A DNA stretch of 64,000 nucleotides from Ptiloglossa arizonensis (taxonomy: Eukaryota; Arthropoda; Insecta; Hymenoptera; Colletidae), in NCBI RefSeq assembly GCF_051014685.1, contig NW_027478875.1, positions 124,001 through 188,000 on the forward strand, read 5' to 3'. The translations under genes and the position numbers were made by a program. The notes beneath the pieces are model-generated. The model made no database searches, had not been told where the DNA came from, and saw only the letters and a program-made list of their open reading frames with translations. Shown here one piece after another: positions 1-10,264 of this stretch. How positions within the stretch are numbered: position 1 is the first letter of the stretch; each line of letters opens with the position of its first letter.

Positions 1-177
1 AGCGTTTGGAGCAGCAGAATTGCGAAAAATTTTTTGCCTTCTCAACCATTTCTTGGCTTCAAACTCCCATATCTCCCGAACGGATTGACCTAACCCAAAA
101 ATTCCTATTGCATCTGAAAGTAGAAACTCGCCCGATTACAACGGTATGTGTATTTTTTCCCTAGGCCATTCTGGTTA
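1..177 (+). repeat. Reference satellite monomer (177 bp)
   Basis: This is used as the coordinate frame for all monomers. Positions 1-10 are the AGCGTTTGGA box. Positions 25-35 are an uninterrupted A/T tract (five A, six T). Positions 65-81 hold the CENP-B-box-like motif on the minus strand. Positions 74-79 are TCGCGA (NruI) in most monomers, although this particular copy carries CCC at 75-77 and lacks it. Positions 97-103 are a second A/T run, and 153-158 a T run. Positions 160-165 are CCTAGG (AvrII) in most monomers. With the usual TCGCGA, the composition is A48 G31 C43 T55, 41.8% GC, with 8 CpG dinucleotides. The start point is arbitrary in a tandem array. Confidence 0.95.
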
Positions 178-241
178 AGCGTTTGGAGCAGCAGAAGTGC
201 GAAAAATTTGTTGTCTTCTCAACGATTTCTTAGCTTCAAAC

Positions 242-258
242 TCCCGTATCTCGCGAAC
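242..258 (-). promoter_or_regulatory. CENP-B-box-like site, 9 of 9 core bases
   Basis: On the minus strand the 17 bases read GTTCGCGAGATACGGGA and satisfy NTTCGNNNNANNCGGGN at all nine fixed positions. In mammals this motif is bound by the pogo-derived centromere protein CENP-B. The monomer is the AGAAGTGCG/TGTTGTC/GATGTAATCC subtype. Most other monomers have TGGG in place of CGGG. Binding here is inferred only; the organism may lack CENP-B and use a related transposase-derived protein or none. Confidence 0.6.
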
Positions 259-1303
259 GGATTGATGTAATCCAAAATTTCCTATTGCATCTGAAAGTAG
301 GAACTCGCCCGATTACAACGGTATGTGTATTTTCTCCCTAGGGCATTCTGGTTAAGCGTTTGGAGCAGCAGAATTGCGAAAAATTTTTTGCCTTCTCAAC
401 CATTTCTTGGCTTCAAAGTCTCATATCTCGCGAACGGATTGACTTATCCCAAAAATTCCTATTGCATCTGAAAGTAGAAACTCGCCCGATTACAACGGTG
501 TGTGTATTTTTTCACTAGGCCATTCTGGTTAAGCGTTTGGAGCAGCAGAATTGCGAAAAATTTTTTGCCTTCTCTACCATTTCTTGGCTTCAAACTCCCA
601 TATCTCGCGAACGGATTGACCTAACCCAAAAATTCCTGTTGCATCTGAAAGTAGAAACTCGCCCGATTACAAGGGTATGTGTATTTTTTCCCTAGGCCAT
701 TCTGGTTAAGCGTTTGGAGCAGCAGAATTGCGACAAATTTTTTGCCTTCTCAACCATTTCTTGGCATCAAAGTCCCATATCTCGCGAACGGATTGACCTA
801 ACCCAAAAATTCCTATTGCATCTGAAAGTAGAAACTCGCCCGATTACAACGGTATGTGTATTTTTTCCCTAGGCCATTCTGATTAAGCGTTTGGAGCAGC
901 AGAAGTGCGAAAAATTTGTTGTCTTCTCAACCATTTCTTAGCTTCAAACTCCCATATCTCGCGAACGGATTGACGTAATCCAAAATTTCCTATTGCATCT
1001 GAAAGTAGAAACTCGCCCAATTTCAACGGTATGTGTATTTTTTCCCTAGGGCATTCTGGTTAAGCGTTTGGAGCAGCAGAATTGCGAAAAATTTTTTGCC
1101 TTCTCTACCATTTCTTGGTTTCAAACTCCCATATCTCGCGAACGGATTGACCTAACCCAAAAATTCCTATTGCATCTGAAAGTAGAAACTCGCCCGATTA
1201 GAACGGTATGTGTATTTTGTTCTTAGGCCATTCTGGTTAAGCGTTTGGAGCAGCAGAAGTGCGACAAATTTGTTGTCTTCTCAACCATTTCTTAGCTTCA
1301 AAC

Positions 1304-1320
1304 TCCCGTATCTCGCGAAC
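1304..1320 (-). promoter_or_regulatory. CENP-B-box-like site, 9 of 9 core bases
   Basis: Same 17 bases in m8 of the first 10-mer, whose monomer has GCGACAAATTTG upstream. It is 1062 bp (six monomers) after the site at 242. Confidence 0.6.
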
Positions 1321-2011
1321 GGATTGATGTAATCCAAAATTTCCTATTGCATCTGAAAGTAGAAACTCGCCCGATTACAACGGTATGTGTATTTTCTCCC
1401 TAGGGCATTCTGGTTAAGCGTTTGGAGCAGCAGAATTGCGAAAAATTTTTTGCCTTCTCAACCATTTCTTGGCTTCAAAGTCTCATATCTCGCGAACGGA
1501 TTGACTTATCCCAAAAATTCCTATTGTACCTGAAAGTAGAAACTCGCCCGATTACAAGGGTATGTGTATTTTTTCCCTAGGCCATTCTGGTTAAGCGTTT
1601 GGTGCAGCAGAATTGCGAAAAATTTTTTGCCTTCTCTACCATTTCTTGGCTTCAAACTCCCATATCTCGCGAACGGATTGACCTAACCCAAAAATTCCTA
1701 TTACACCTGAAAGTAGAAACTCGCCCGATTACAACGGTATGTGTATTTTTTCCCTAGGCCATTCTGGTTAAGCGTTTGGAGCAGCAGAATTGCGAAAAAT
1801 TTTTTGCCTTCTCAACCATTTCTTGGCTTCAAACTCCCATATCTCCCGAACGGATTGACCTAACCCAAAAATTCCTATTGCATCTGAAAGTAGAAACTCG
1901 CCCGATTACAACGGTATGTGTATTTTTTCCCTAGGCCATTCTGGTTAAGCGTTTGGAGCAGCAGAAGTGCGAAAAATTTGTTGTCTTCTCAACGATTTCT
2001 TAGCTTCAAAC

Positions 2012-2028
2012 TCCCGTATCTCGCGAAC
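2012..2028 (-). promoter_or_regulatory. CENP-B-box-like site, 9 of 9 core bases
   Basis: Site in the second monomer of the 8-mer, the exact counterpart of 242 (1770 bp apart). It lies 708 bp after the previous site. Confidence 0.6.
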
Positions 2029-2719
2029 GGATTGATGTAATCCAAAATTTCCTATTGCATCTGAAAGTAGGAACTCGCCCGATTACAACGGTATGTGTAT
2101 TTTCTCCCTAGGGCATTCTGGTTAAGCGTTTGGAGCAGCAGAATTGCGAAAAATTTTTTGCCTTCTCAACCATTTCTTGGCTTCAAAGTCTCATATCTCG
2201 CGAACGGATTGACTTATCCCAAAAATTCCTATTGCATCTGAAAGTAGAAACTCGCCCGATTACAACGGTGTGTGTATTTTTTCACTAGGCCATTCTGGTT
2301 AAGCGTTTGGAGCAGCAGAATTGCGAAAAATTTTTTGCCTTCTCTACCATTTCTTGGCTTCAAACTCCCATATCTCGCGAACGGATTGACCTAACCCAAA
2401 AATTCCTATTGCATCTGAAAGTAGAAACTCGCCCGATTACAAGGGTATGTGTATTTTTTCCCTAGGCCATTCTGGTTAAGCGTTTGGAGCAGCAGAATTG
2501 CGACAAATTTTTTGCCTTCTCAACCATTTCTTGGCATCAAAGTCCCATATCTCGCGAACGGATTGACCTAACCCAAAAATTCCTATTGCATCTGAAAGTA
2601 GAAACTCGCCCGATTACAACGGTATGTGTATTTTTTGCCTAGGCCATTCTGATTAAGCGTTTGGAGCAGCAGAAGTGCGAAAAATTTGTTGTCTTCTCAA
2701 CCATTTCTTAGCTTCAAAC

Positions 2720-2736
2720 TCCCGTATCTCGCGAAC
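2720..2736 (-). promoter_or_regulatory. CENP-B-box-like site, 9 of 9 core bases
   Basis: Site in the sixth monomer of the 8-mer, the counterpart of m8. The 708-bp spacing here gives one perfect site per four monomers, the densest in the window. Confidence 0.6.
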
Positions 2737-3186
2737 GGATTGATGTAATCCAAAATTTCCTATTGCATCTGAAAGTAGAAACTCGCCCGATTACAACGGT
2801 ATGTGTATTTTCTCCCTAGGGCATTCTGGTTAAGCGTTTGGAGCAGCAGAATTGCGAAAAATTTTTTGCCTTCTCAACCATTTCTTGGCTTCAAAGTCTC
2901 ATATCTCGCGAACGGATTGACTTATCCCAAAAATTCCTATTGCATCTGAAAGTAGAAACTCGCCCGATTACAACGGTGTGTGTATTTTTTCCCTAGGCCA
3001 TTCTGGTTAAGCGTTTGGTGCAGCAGAATTGCGAAAAATTTTTTGCCTTCTCTACCATTTCTTGGCTTCAAACTCCCATATCTCGCGAACGGATTGACCT
3101 AACCCAAAAATTCCTATTACACCTGAAAGTAGAAACTCGCCCGATTACAACGGTATGTGTATTTTTTCCCTAGGCCATTCTGGTTA

Positions 3187-3894
3187 AGCGTTTGGAGCAG
3201 CAGAATTGCGAAAAATTTTTTGCCTTCTCAACCATTTCTTGGCTTCAAACTCCCATATCTCCCGAACGGATTGACCTAACCCAAAAATTCCTATTGCATC
3301 TGAAAGTAGAAACTCGCCCGATTACAACGGTATGTGTATTTTTTCCCTAGGCCATTCTGGTTAAGCGTTTGGAGCAGCAGAAGTGCGAAAAATTTGTTGT
3401 CTTCTCAACGATTTCTTAGCTTCAAACTCCCGTATCTCGCGAACGGATTGATGTAATCCAAAATTTCCTATTGCATCTGAAAGTAGGAACTCGCCCGATT
3501 ACAACGCTATGTGTATTTTCTCCCTAGGGCATTCTGGTTAAGCGTTTGGAGCAGCAGAATTGCGAAAAATTTTTTGCCTTCTCAACCATTTCTTGGCTTC
3601 AAAGTCTCATATCTCGCGAACGGATTGACTTATCCCAAAAATTCCTATTGCATCTGAAAGTAGAAACTCGCCCGATTACAACGGTGTGTGTATTTTTTCA
3701 CTAGGCCATTCTGGTTAAGCGTTTGGAGCAGCAGAATTGCGAAAAATTTTTTGCCTTCTCTACCATTTCTTGGCTTCAAACTCCCATATCTCGCGAACGG
3801 ATTGACCTAACCCAAAAATTCCTATTGCATCTGAAAGTAGAAACTCGCCCGATTACAAGGGTATGTGTATTTTTTCCCTAGGCCATTCTGGTTA
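3187..3894 (+). repeat. Higher-order repeat, truncated 4-mer, copy 3 of the left series
   Basis: Four monomers matching m1-m4 of the 10-mer, including ATCTCCCGAA at 3257 and a perfect CENP-B-box core at 3428-3444. At 3895 the series breaks off, and a TTTGCTTTCTCAAGC-type monomer follows instead of the GCGACAAAT type. Confidence 0.85.
3428..3444 (-). promoter_or_regulatory. CENP-B-box-like site, 9 of 9 core bases
   Basis: Site in the second monomer of the truncated third unit. After it no perfect core occurs for about 8.5 kb. Confidence 0.6.
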
Positions 3895-6800
3895 AGCGTT
3901 TGGAGCAGCAGAATTGCGAAAAATTTTTTGCTTTCTCAAGCATTCCTTGGCTTCAAACTCCCATATCTCGCGAACGGATTGACCTAACCCAAAAATTCCT
4001 ATTGCACTTGAAAGTAGAAACTCGCTCGATAACAACGGTATGTGTATTTTTTCCCTAGGCCATTCTGGTTAAGCGTTTGGAGCAGCAGAATTGCGACAAA
4101 TTTTTTGCCTTCTCAACCATTTCTTGGCTTCAAAGTCCCATATCTCGCGAACGGATTGACCTAACCCAAAAATTCCTATTGCATCTGAAAGTAGAAACTC
4201 GCCCGATTACAACGGTATGTGTATTTTTTCCCTAGGCCATTCTGATTAAGCGTTTGGAGCAGCAGAAGTGCGAAAAATTTGTTGTCTTCTCAACCATTTC
4301 TTAGCTTCAAACTCCCATATCTCGCGAACGGATTGACGGAATCCAAAATTTCCTATTGCATCTGAAAGTAGAAACTCGCCCAATTTCAACGGTATGTGTA
4401 TTTTTTCCCTAGGGCATTCTGGTTAAGCGTTTGGAGCAGCAGAATTGCGAAAAATTTTTTGCCTTCTCTACCATTTCTTGGTTTCAAACTCCCATATCTC
4501 GCGAACGGATTGACCTAACCCAAAAATTACTGTTGCGTCTGAAAGTAGAAACTCGCCCGATTACAACGGTACGTGTACTTTTTCCCTAGCCCATTCTGGT
4601 TAAGCGTTTGGAGCAGCAGAATTGCGAAAAATTTTTTGCTTTCTCAAGCATTTCTTGGCTTCAAACTCCCATATCTCGCGAACGGATTGACCTAACCCAA
4701 AAATTCCTATTGCATCTGAAAGTAGAAACTCGCCCGATTAGAACGGTATGTGTATTTTGTTCTTAGGCCATTCTGGTTAAGCGTTTGGAGCAGCAGAAGT
4801 GCGACAAATTTGTTGTCTTCTCAACCATTTCTTAGCTTCAAACTCCCATATCTCGCGAACGGATTGACGTAACCCAAAATTTCCTATTGCATCTGAAAGT
4901 AGAAACTCGCCCGATTACAACGGTTTGTGTATTTTTTCCCTAGGCCATTCTGGTTAAGCGTTTGGAGCAGCAGAATTGCGAAAAATTTCTTGCCTTCTCA
5001 ACCATTTCTTAGCTTCAAACTCCCATATCTCGCGAACGGATTGACCTAACCCAAAAATTCCTGTTGCATCTGAAAGTAGAAACTCGCCCGATTACAACGC
5101 TATGTGTATTTTTTCCCTAGGCCATTCTGGTTAAGCGTTTGGAGCAGCAGAATTGCGAAAAATTTTTTGCCTTCTCAACCATTTCTTGGCTTCAAAGTCC
5201 CATATCTCGCGAACGGATTGACCTAACCCAAAAATTCCTATTGCATCTGAAAGTAGAAACTCGCCCGATTAAAACGGTATGTGTATTTTTTTCCTAGGCC
5301 ATTCTGGTTAAGCGTTTGGAGCAGCAGAATTGCGAAAAATTTGTTGTCTTCTCAACCATTTCTTAGCTTCAAAGTCCCATATCTCGCGAACGGATTGACC
5401 AAACCCAAAAATTCCTGCTGCGTCTGAAAGTAGAAACTCGTCCGAATACAACGGTATGTGTATTTTTTCCCTAGGCCATTCTGGTTAAGCGTTTGGAGCA
5501 GCAGAATTGCAAAAATTTTTTGCCTTCTCAACCATTTCTTGGCTCCAAAGTCCCATATCTCGCGAACGGATTGACCTAACCCAAAAATTCCTATTGCATC
5601 TGAAAGTAGAAACTCGCCCGATTACAGCGGTATGTGTATTTTTTCCCTAGGCCATTCTGGCTAAGCATTTGGAGCAGCAGAATTGCAAAAATTTTTTGCC
5701 TTCTCAACCAGATCTTGGCTTCAAACTCCCATATATCGCGAACGGATTGACCTAACCCAAAAATTCCTGTTGCGTCTGAAAATAGAATCTCGCCCGATTA
5801 CAACGGTACGTGTACTTTTTCCCTAGCCCATTCTGGTTAAGCGTTTGGAGCAGCAGAATTGCGAAAAATTTGTTGTCTTCTCAACCATTTCTTGGCTTCA
5901 AAGTCCCATATCTCGCGAACGGATTGACCAAACCCAAAAATTCCTGCTGCGTCTGAAAGTAGAAACACGCCCGATTACAATGGTATTTGTACTTTTTCCC
6001 TAGCCCATTCTGGTTAAGCGTTTGGAGCAGCAGAATTGCGAAAAATTTGTTGTCTTCTCAACCATTTCTTGGCTTCAAACTCCCATATCTCGCGAACGGA
6101 TTGACCTAACCCAAAAATTCCTATTGCATCTGAAAGTAGAAACTCGCCCGATTACAACTGTTTGTGTATTTTTCCCCTAGGCCATTCTGGTTAAGCGTTT
6201 GGATCTTCAGAATTGCGAAAAATTGTATGCCTTCTCAACCATTTCTTGGCTTCAAACTCCCATATCTCGCGAACAGATTGACCCAACCCAAAAATTACTG
6301 TTGCGTCTGAAAGTAGAAACTCGCCCGATTACAACGGTACGTGTACTTTTTCCCTAGCCCATTCTGGTTAAGCGTTTGGAGCAGCAGAATTGCAAAAATT
6401 TTTTGCCTTCTCAACCATTTCTTGGCTCCAAAGTCCCATATCTCGCGAACGGATTGACGTAACCCAAAAATTCCTATTGCATCTGAAAGTAGAAACTCGC
6501 CCGATTACAAGGGTATGTGTATTTTTTCCCTAGGCCATTTTGGTTAAGCGTTTGGAGCAGCAGAATTGCGAAAAATTTTTTGCTTTCTCAAGCATTTCTT
6601 GGCTTCAAACTCCCATATCTCGCGAACGGATTGACCTAACCCAAAAATTCCTATTGCACCTGAAAGTAGAAACTCGCCCGATAACAACGGTGTGTGTATT
6701 TTTTCCCTAGGCCATTCTGGTTAAGCGTTTGGAGCAGCAGAATTGCGAAAAATTTTTTGCTTTCTCAAGCATTTCTTGGCTTCAAACTCCCATATCTCGC

Positions 6801-9024
6801 GAACGGATTGCCTTAACCCAAAAATTCCTATTGCACCTGAAAGTAGAAACTCGCTCGATAACAACGGTATGTGTATTTTTTCCCTAGGCCATTCTGGTTA
6901 AGCGTTTGGACCAGCAGAATTGCGAAAAATTTTTTGCCTCCTCAACCATTTCTTGGCTTCAAAGTCCCATATCTCGCGAACGGATTGACCTAACCCAAAA
7001 ATTCCTATTGCATCTGAAAGTAGAAACTCGCCCGATTACAACGGTATGTGTATTTTTTCCCTAGGCCATTCTGATTAAGCGTTTGGAGCAGCAGAAGTGC
7101 GAAAAATTTGTTGTCTTCTCAACCATTTCTTAGCTTCAAACTCCCATATCTCGCGAACGGATTGACGTAATCCAAAATTTCCTATTGCATCTGAAAGTAG
7201 AAACTCGCCCAATTTCAACGGTATGTGTTTTTTTTTCCCTAGGGCATTCTGGTTAAGCGTTTGGAGCAGCAGAATTGCGAAAAATTTTTTGCCTTCTCTA
7301 CCATTTCTTGGCTTCAAACTCCCATATCTCGCGAACGGATTGACCTAACCCAAAAATTCCTATTGCATCTGAAAGTAGAAACTCGCCCGATTACAAGGGT
7401 ATGTGTATTTTTTCCCTAGGCCATTCTGGTTAAGCGTTTGGAGCAGCAGAATTGCGAAAAATTTTTTGCTTTCTCAAGCATTTCTTGGCTTCAAACTCCC
7501 ATATCTCGCGAACGGATTGACCTAACCCAAAAATTCCTATTGCACCTGAAAGTAGAAACTCGCCCGATTACAACGGTATGTGTATTTTTTCCCTAGGCTA
7601 TTCTGGTTAAGCGTTTCGAGCAGCAGAATTGCGAAAAATTTTTTGCCTTCTCTACCATTTCTTGGCTTCAAACTCCCATATCTCGCGAACGGATTGACCT
7701 AACCCAAAAATTCCTATTGCATCTGAAAGTAGAAACTCGCCCGATTACAGCGGTATGTGTATTTTTTCCCTAGGCCATTCTGGCTAAGCATTTGGAGCAT
7801 CAGAATTGCGAAAAATTTTTTGCCTTCTCAACCACATCTTGGCTTCAAACTCCCATATCTCGCGAACGGATTGACCTAACCCAAAAATTCCTATTGCACC
7901 TGAAAGTAGAAACTCGCCCGATTACAACGGTATGTGTATTTTTTCCCTAGGCTATTCTGGTTAAGCGTTTGGAGCAGCAGAATTGCGAAAAATTTTTTGC
8001 CTTCTCTACCATTTCTTGGTTTCAAACTCCCATATCTCGCGAACGGATTGACCTAACCCAAAAATTCCTATTGCATCTGAAAGTAGAAACTCGCCCGATT
8101 ACAGCGGTATGTGTATTTTTTCCCTAGGCCATTCTGGCTAAGCATTTGTAGCATCAGAATTGCGAAAAATTTTTTGCCTTCTCAACCACATCTTGGCTTC
8201 AAACTCCCATATCTCGCGAACGGATTGACCTAACCCAAAAATTCCTGTTGCGTCTGAAAATAGAAACTCGCCCGATTACAACGGTACGTGTACTTTTTCC
8301 CTAGCCCATTCTGGTTAAGCGTTTGGAGCAGCAGAATTGCGAAAAATTTGTTGTCTTCTCAACCATTTCTTGGCTTCAAAGTCCCATATCTCGCGAACGG
8401 ATTGACCAAACCCAAAAATTCCTGGTGCGTCTGAAAGTAGAAACACGCCCGATTACAATGGTATTTGTATTTTTTCCCTAGGCCATTCTGGTTAAGCGTT
8501 TGGAGCAGCAGAATTGCAATAATTTTTTGCCTTCTCAACCATTTCTTGGCTCCAAAGTCCCATATCTCGCGAACGGATTGACCTAACCCAAAAATTCCTA
8601 TTGCATCTGAAAGTAGAAACTCGCCCGATTACAGCGGTATGTGTATTTTTTCCCTAGGCCATTCTGGTTAAGCGTTTGGAGCATCAGAATTGCGAAAAAT
8701 TTTTTGCCTTCTCAACCACATCTTGGCTTCAAACTCCCATATCTCGCGAACGGATTGACCTAACCCAAAAATTCCTGTTGCGTCTGAAAGTAGAAACTCG
8801 CCCGATTACAACGCTATGTGTATTTTTTCCCTAGGCCATTCTGGTTAAGCGTTTGGAGCAGCAGAATTGCGAAAAATTTTTTGCCTTCTCAACCATTTCT
8901 TGGCTTCAAACTCCCATATCTCGCGAACGGATTGACCAAACCCAAAAATTCCTATTGCACCTGAAAGTAGAAACTCGCTCGATAACAACGGTATGTGTAT
9001 TTTTTCCCTAGGCCATTCTGGTTA
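3895..9024 (+). repeat. Loosely ordered satellite zone with small local duplications
   Basis: Twenty-nine monomers without one dominant higher-order period. Recognisable pieces include the m5-m6-m7 trimer again at 4072-4602 and at 6901-7432. There is a 354-bp dimer, 7610-7963 and 7964-8317 (TCTACC/ACAGCGG monomer followed by a GCATCAG/ACCACATCTTGG monomer). The run 7964-8847 recurs as a block near 23540-24422. The stretch from about 5318 to 6200 resembles 10265-10970, with GGATCTTCAG here in place of GGATCTGCAG. Single-base-shorter monomers (GC followed by five A and six T) appear near 5500, 5680 and 6380. No non-satellite sequence is present. Confidence 0.85.
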
Positions 9025-10264
9025 AGCGTTTGGAGCAGCAGAATTGCGAAAAATTTTTTGCCTTCTCAACCATTTCTTGGCTTCAAAGTCCCATATCTCG
9101 CGAACGGATTGACCTAACCCAAAAATTCCTATTGCATCTGAAAGTAGAAACTCGCCCGATTACAACGGTATGTGTATTTTTTCCCTAGGCCATTCTGATT
9201 AAGCGTTTGCAGCAGCAGAAGTGCGAAAAATTTGTTGTCTTCTCAACCATTTCTTAGCTTCAAACTCCCATATCTCGCGAACGGATTGACGTAATCCAAA
9301 ATTTCCTATTGCATCTGAAAGTAGAAACTCGCCCGATTTCAACGGTATGTGTATTTTTTCCCTAGGGCATTCTGGTTAAGCGTTTGGAGCAGCAGAATTG
9401 CGAAAAATTTTTTGCCTTCTCTACCATTTCTTGGTTTCAAACTCCCATATCTCGCGAACGGATTGACCTAGCCCAAAAATTCCTATTGCATCTGAAAGTA
9501 GAAACTCGCCCGATTACAAGGGTATGTGTATTTTTTCCCTAGGCCATTCTGGTTAAGCGTTTGGAGCAGCAGAATTGCGAAAAATTTTTTGCTTTCTCAA
9601 GCATTTCTTGGCTTCAAACTCCCATATCTCGCGAACGGATTGACCTAACCCAAAAATTCCTATTGCACCTGAAAGTAGAAACTCGCCCGATTACAACGGT
9701 ATGTGTATTTTTTCCCTAGGCTATTCTGGTTAAGCGTTTGGAGCAGCAGAATTGCGAAAAATTTTTTGCCCTCTCTACCATTTCTTGGCTTCAAACTCCC
9801 ATATCTCGCGAACGGATTGACCTAACCCAAAAATTCCTATTGTACCTGAAAGTAGAAACTCGCCCGATTACAAGGGTATGTGTATTTTTTCCCTAGGCCA
9901 TTCTGGTTAAGCGTTTGGAGCAGCAGAATTGCGAAAAATTTTTTTGCTATCTCAAGCATTTCTTGGCTTCAAACTCCCATATCTCGCGAACGGATTGACC
10001 TAACCCAAAAATTCCTATTACACCTGAAAGTAGAAACTCGCCCGATTACAACGGTATGTGTATTTTTTCCCTAGGCCATTCTGGTTAAGCGTTTGGAGCA
10101 GCAGAATTGCGAAAAATTTTTTGCCTTCTCAACCATTTCTTGGCTTCAAACTCCCATATCTCGCGAACGGATTGACCTAACCCAAAAATTCCTATTGCAT
10201 CTGAAAGTAGAAACTCGCCCGATTACAGCGGTATGTGTATTTTTTCCCAAGGCCATTCTGGTTA
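9025..10264 (+). repeat. Seven-monomer segment including the recurrent m5-m6-m7-like trimer
   Basis: 9025-9555 is the recurrent trimer (AGTCCC monomer; TTTGCAGCAGCAGAAGTGCG monomer; TCTACC/GGTTTC monomer). It is followed by TTTGCTTTC, TTTGCCCTCTCTACC, a 178-bp monomer with seven T in the A/T tract, and a TTTGCCTTC monomer with CCCAAGGCC in place of the usual CCCTAGGCC. A very similar trimer sits at 20175-20705, 11150 bp downstream. Confidence 0.8.

Larger units (their letters stand above)
1..1770 (+). repeat. Higher-order repeat, 10-mer, copy 1
   Basis: Ten monomers (m1-m10) with distinct linked variants. m1 (1) has ATCTCCCGAA. m2 (178) has AGAAGTGCG, TGTTGTC, CCCGTATC and GATGTAATCC. m3 (355) has AGTCTCATATC and CTTATCCC. 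m4 (532) has TCTACC and CAAGGG. m5 (709) has GCGACAAAT. m6 (886) has GACGTAATCC and CAATTTCAACGG. m7 (1063) has GGTTTC and TTTGTTCTTAGG. m8 (1240) is a second m2-like monomer. m9 (1417) has TGTACCTG. m10 (1594) has GGTGCAGCAG and TTACACCTG. The same series restarts at 1771. Confidence 0.9.
1771..3186 (+). repeat. Higher-order repeat, 8-mer, copy 2 of the left series
   Basis: This unit repeats m1-m5 of the preceding 10-mer and then passes directly to m8-, m9- and m10-like monomers, so two monomers (m6 and m7) are missing. The diagnostic ATCTCCCGAA recurs at 1841, exactly 1770 bp after the one at 71, and again at 3257, 1416 bp (8 x 177) later. Loss of an integral number of monomers fits unequal exchange between sister arrays. 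Confidence 0.9.

Noticed and set aside
153..165. TATTTTTTCCC followed by CCTAGG as a promoter element in each monomer
   Set aside because: The T run is simple A/T-rich satellite sequence, with no companion elements and no gene downstream. Satellite transcription is possible but cannot be supported from sequence alone.
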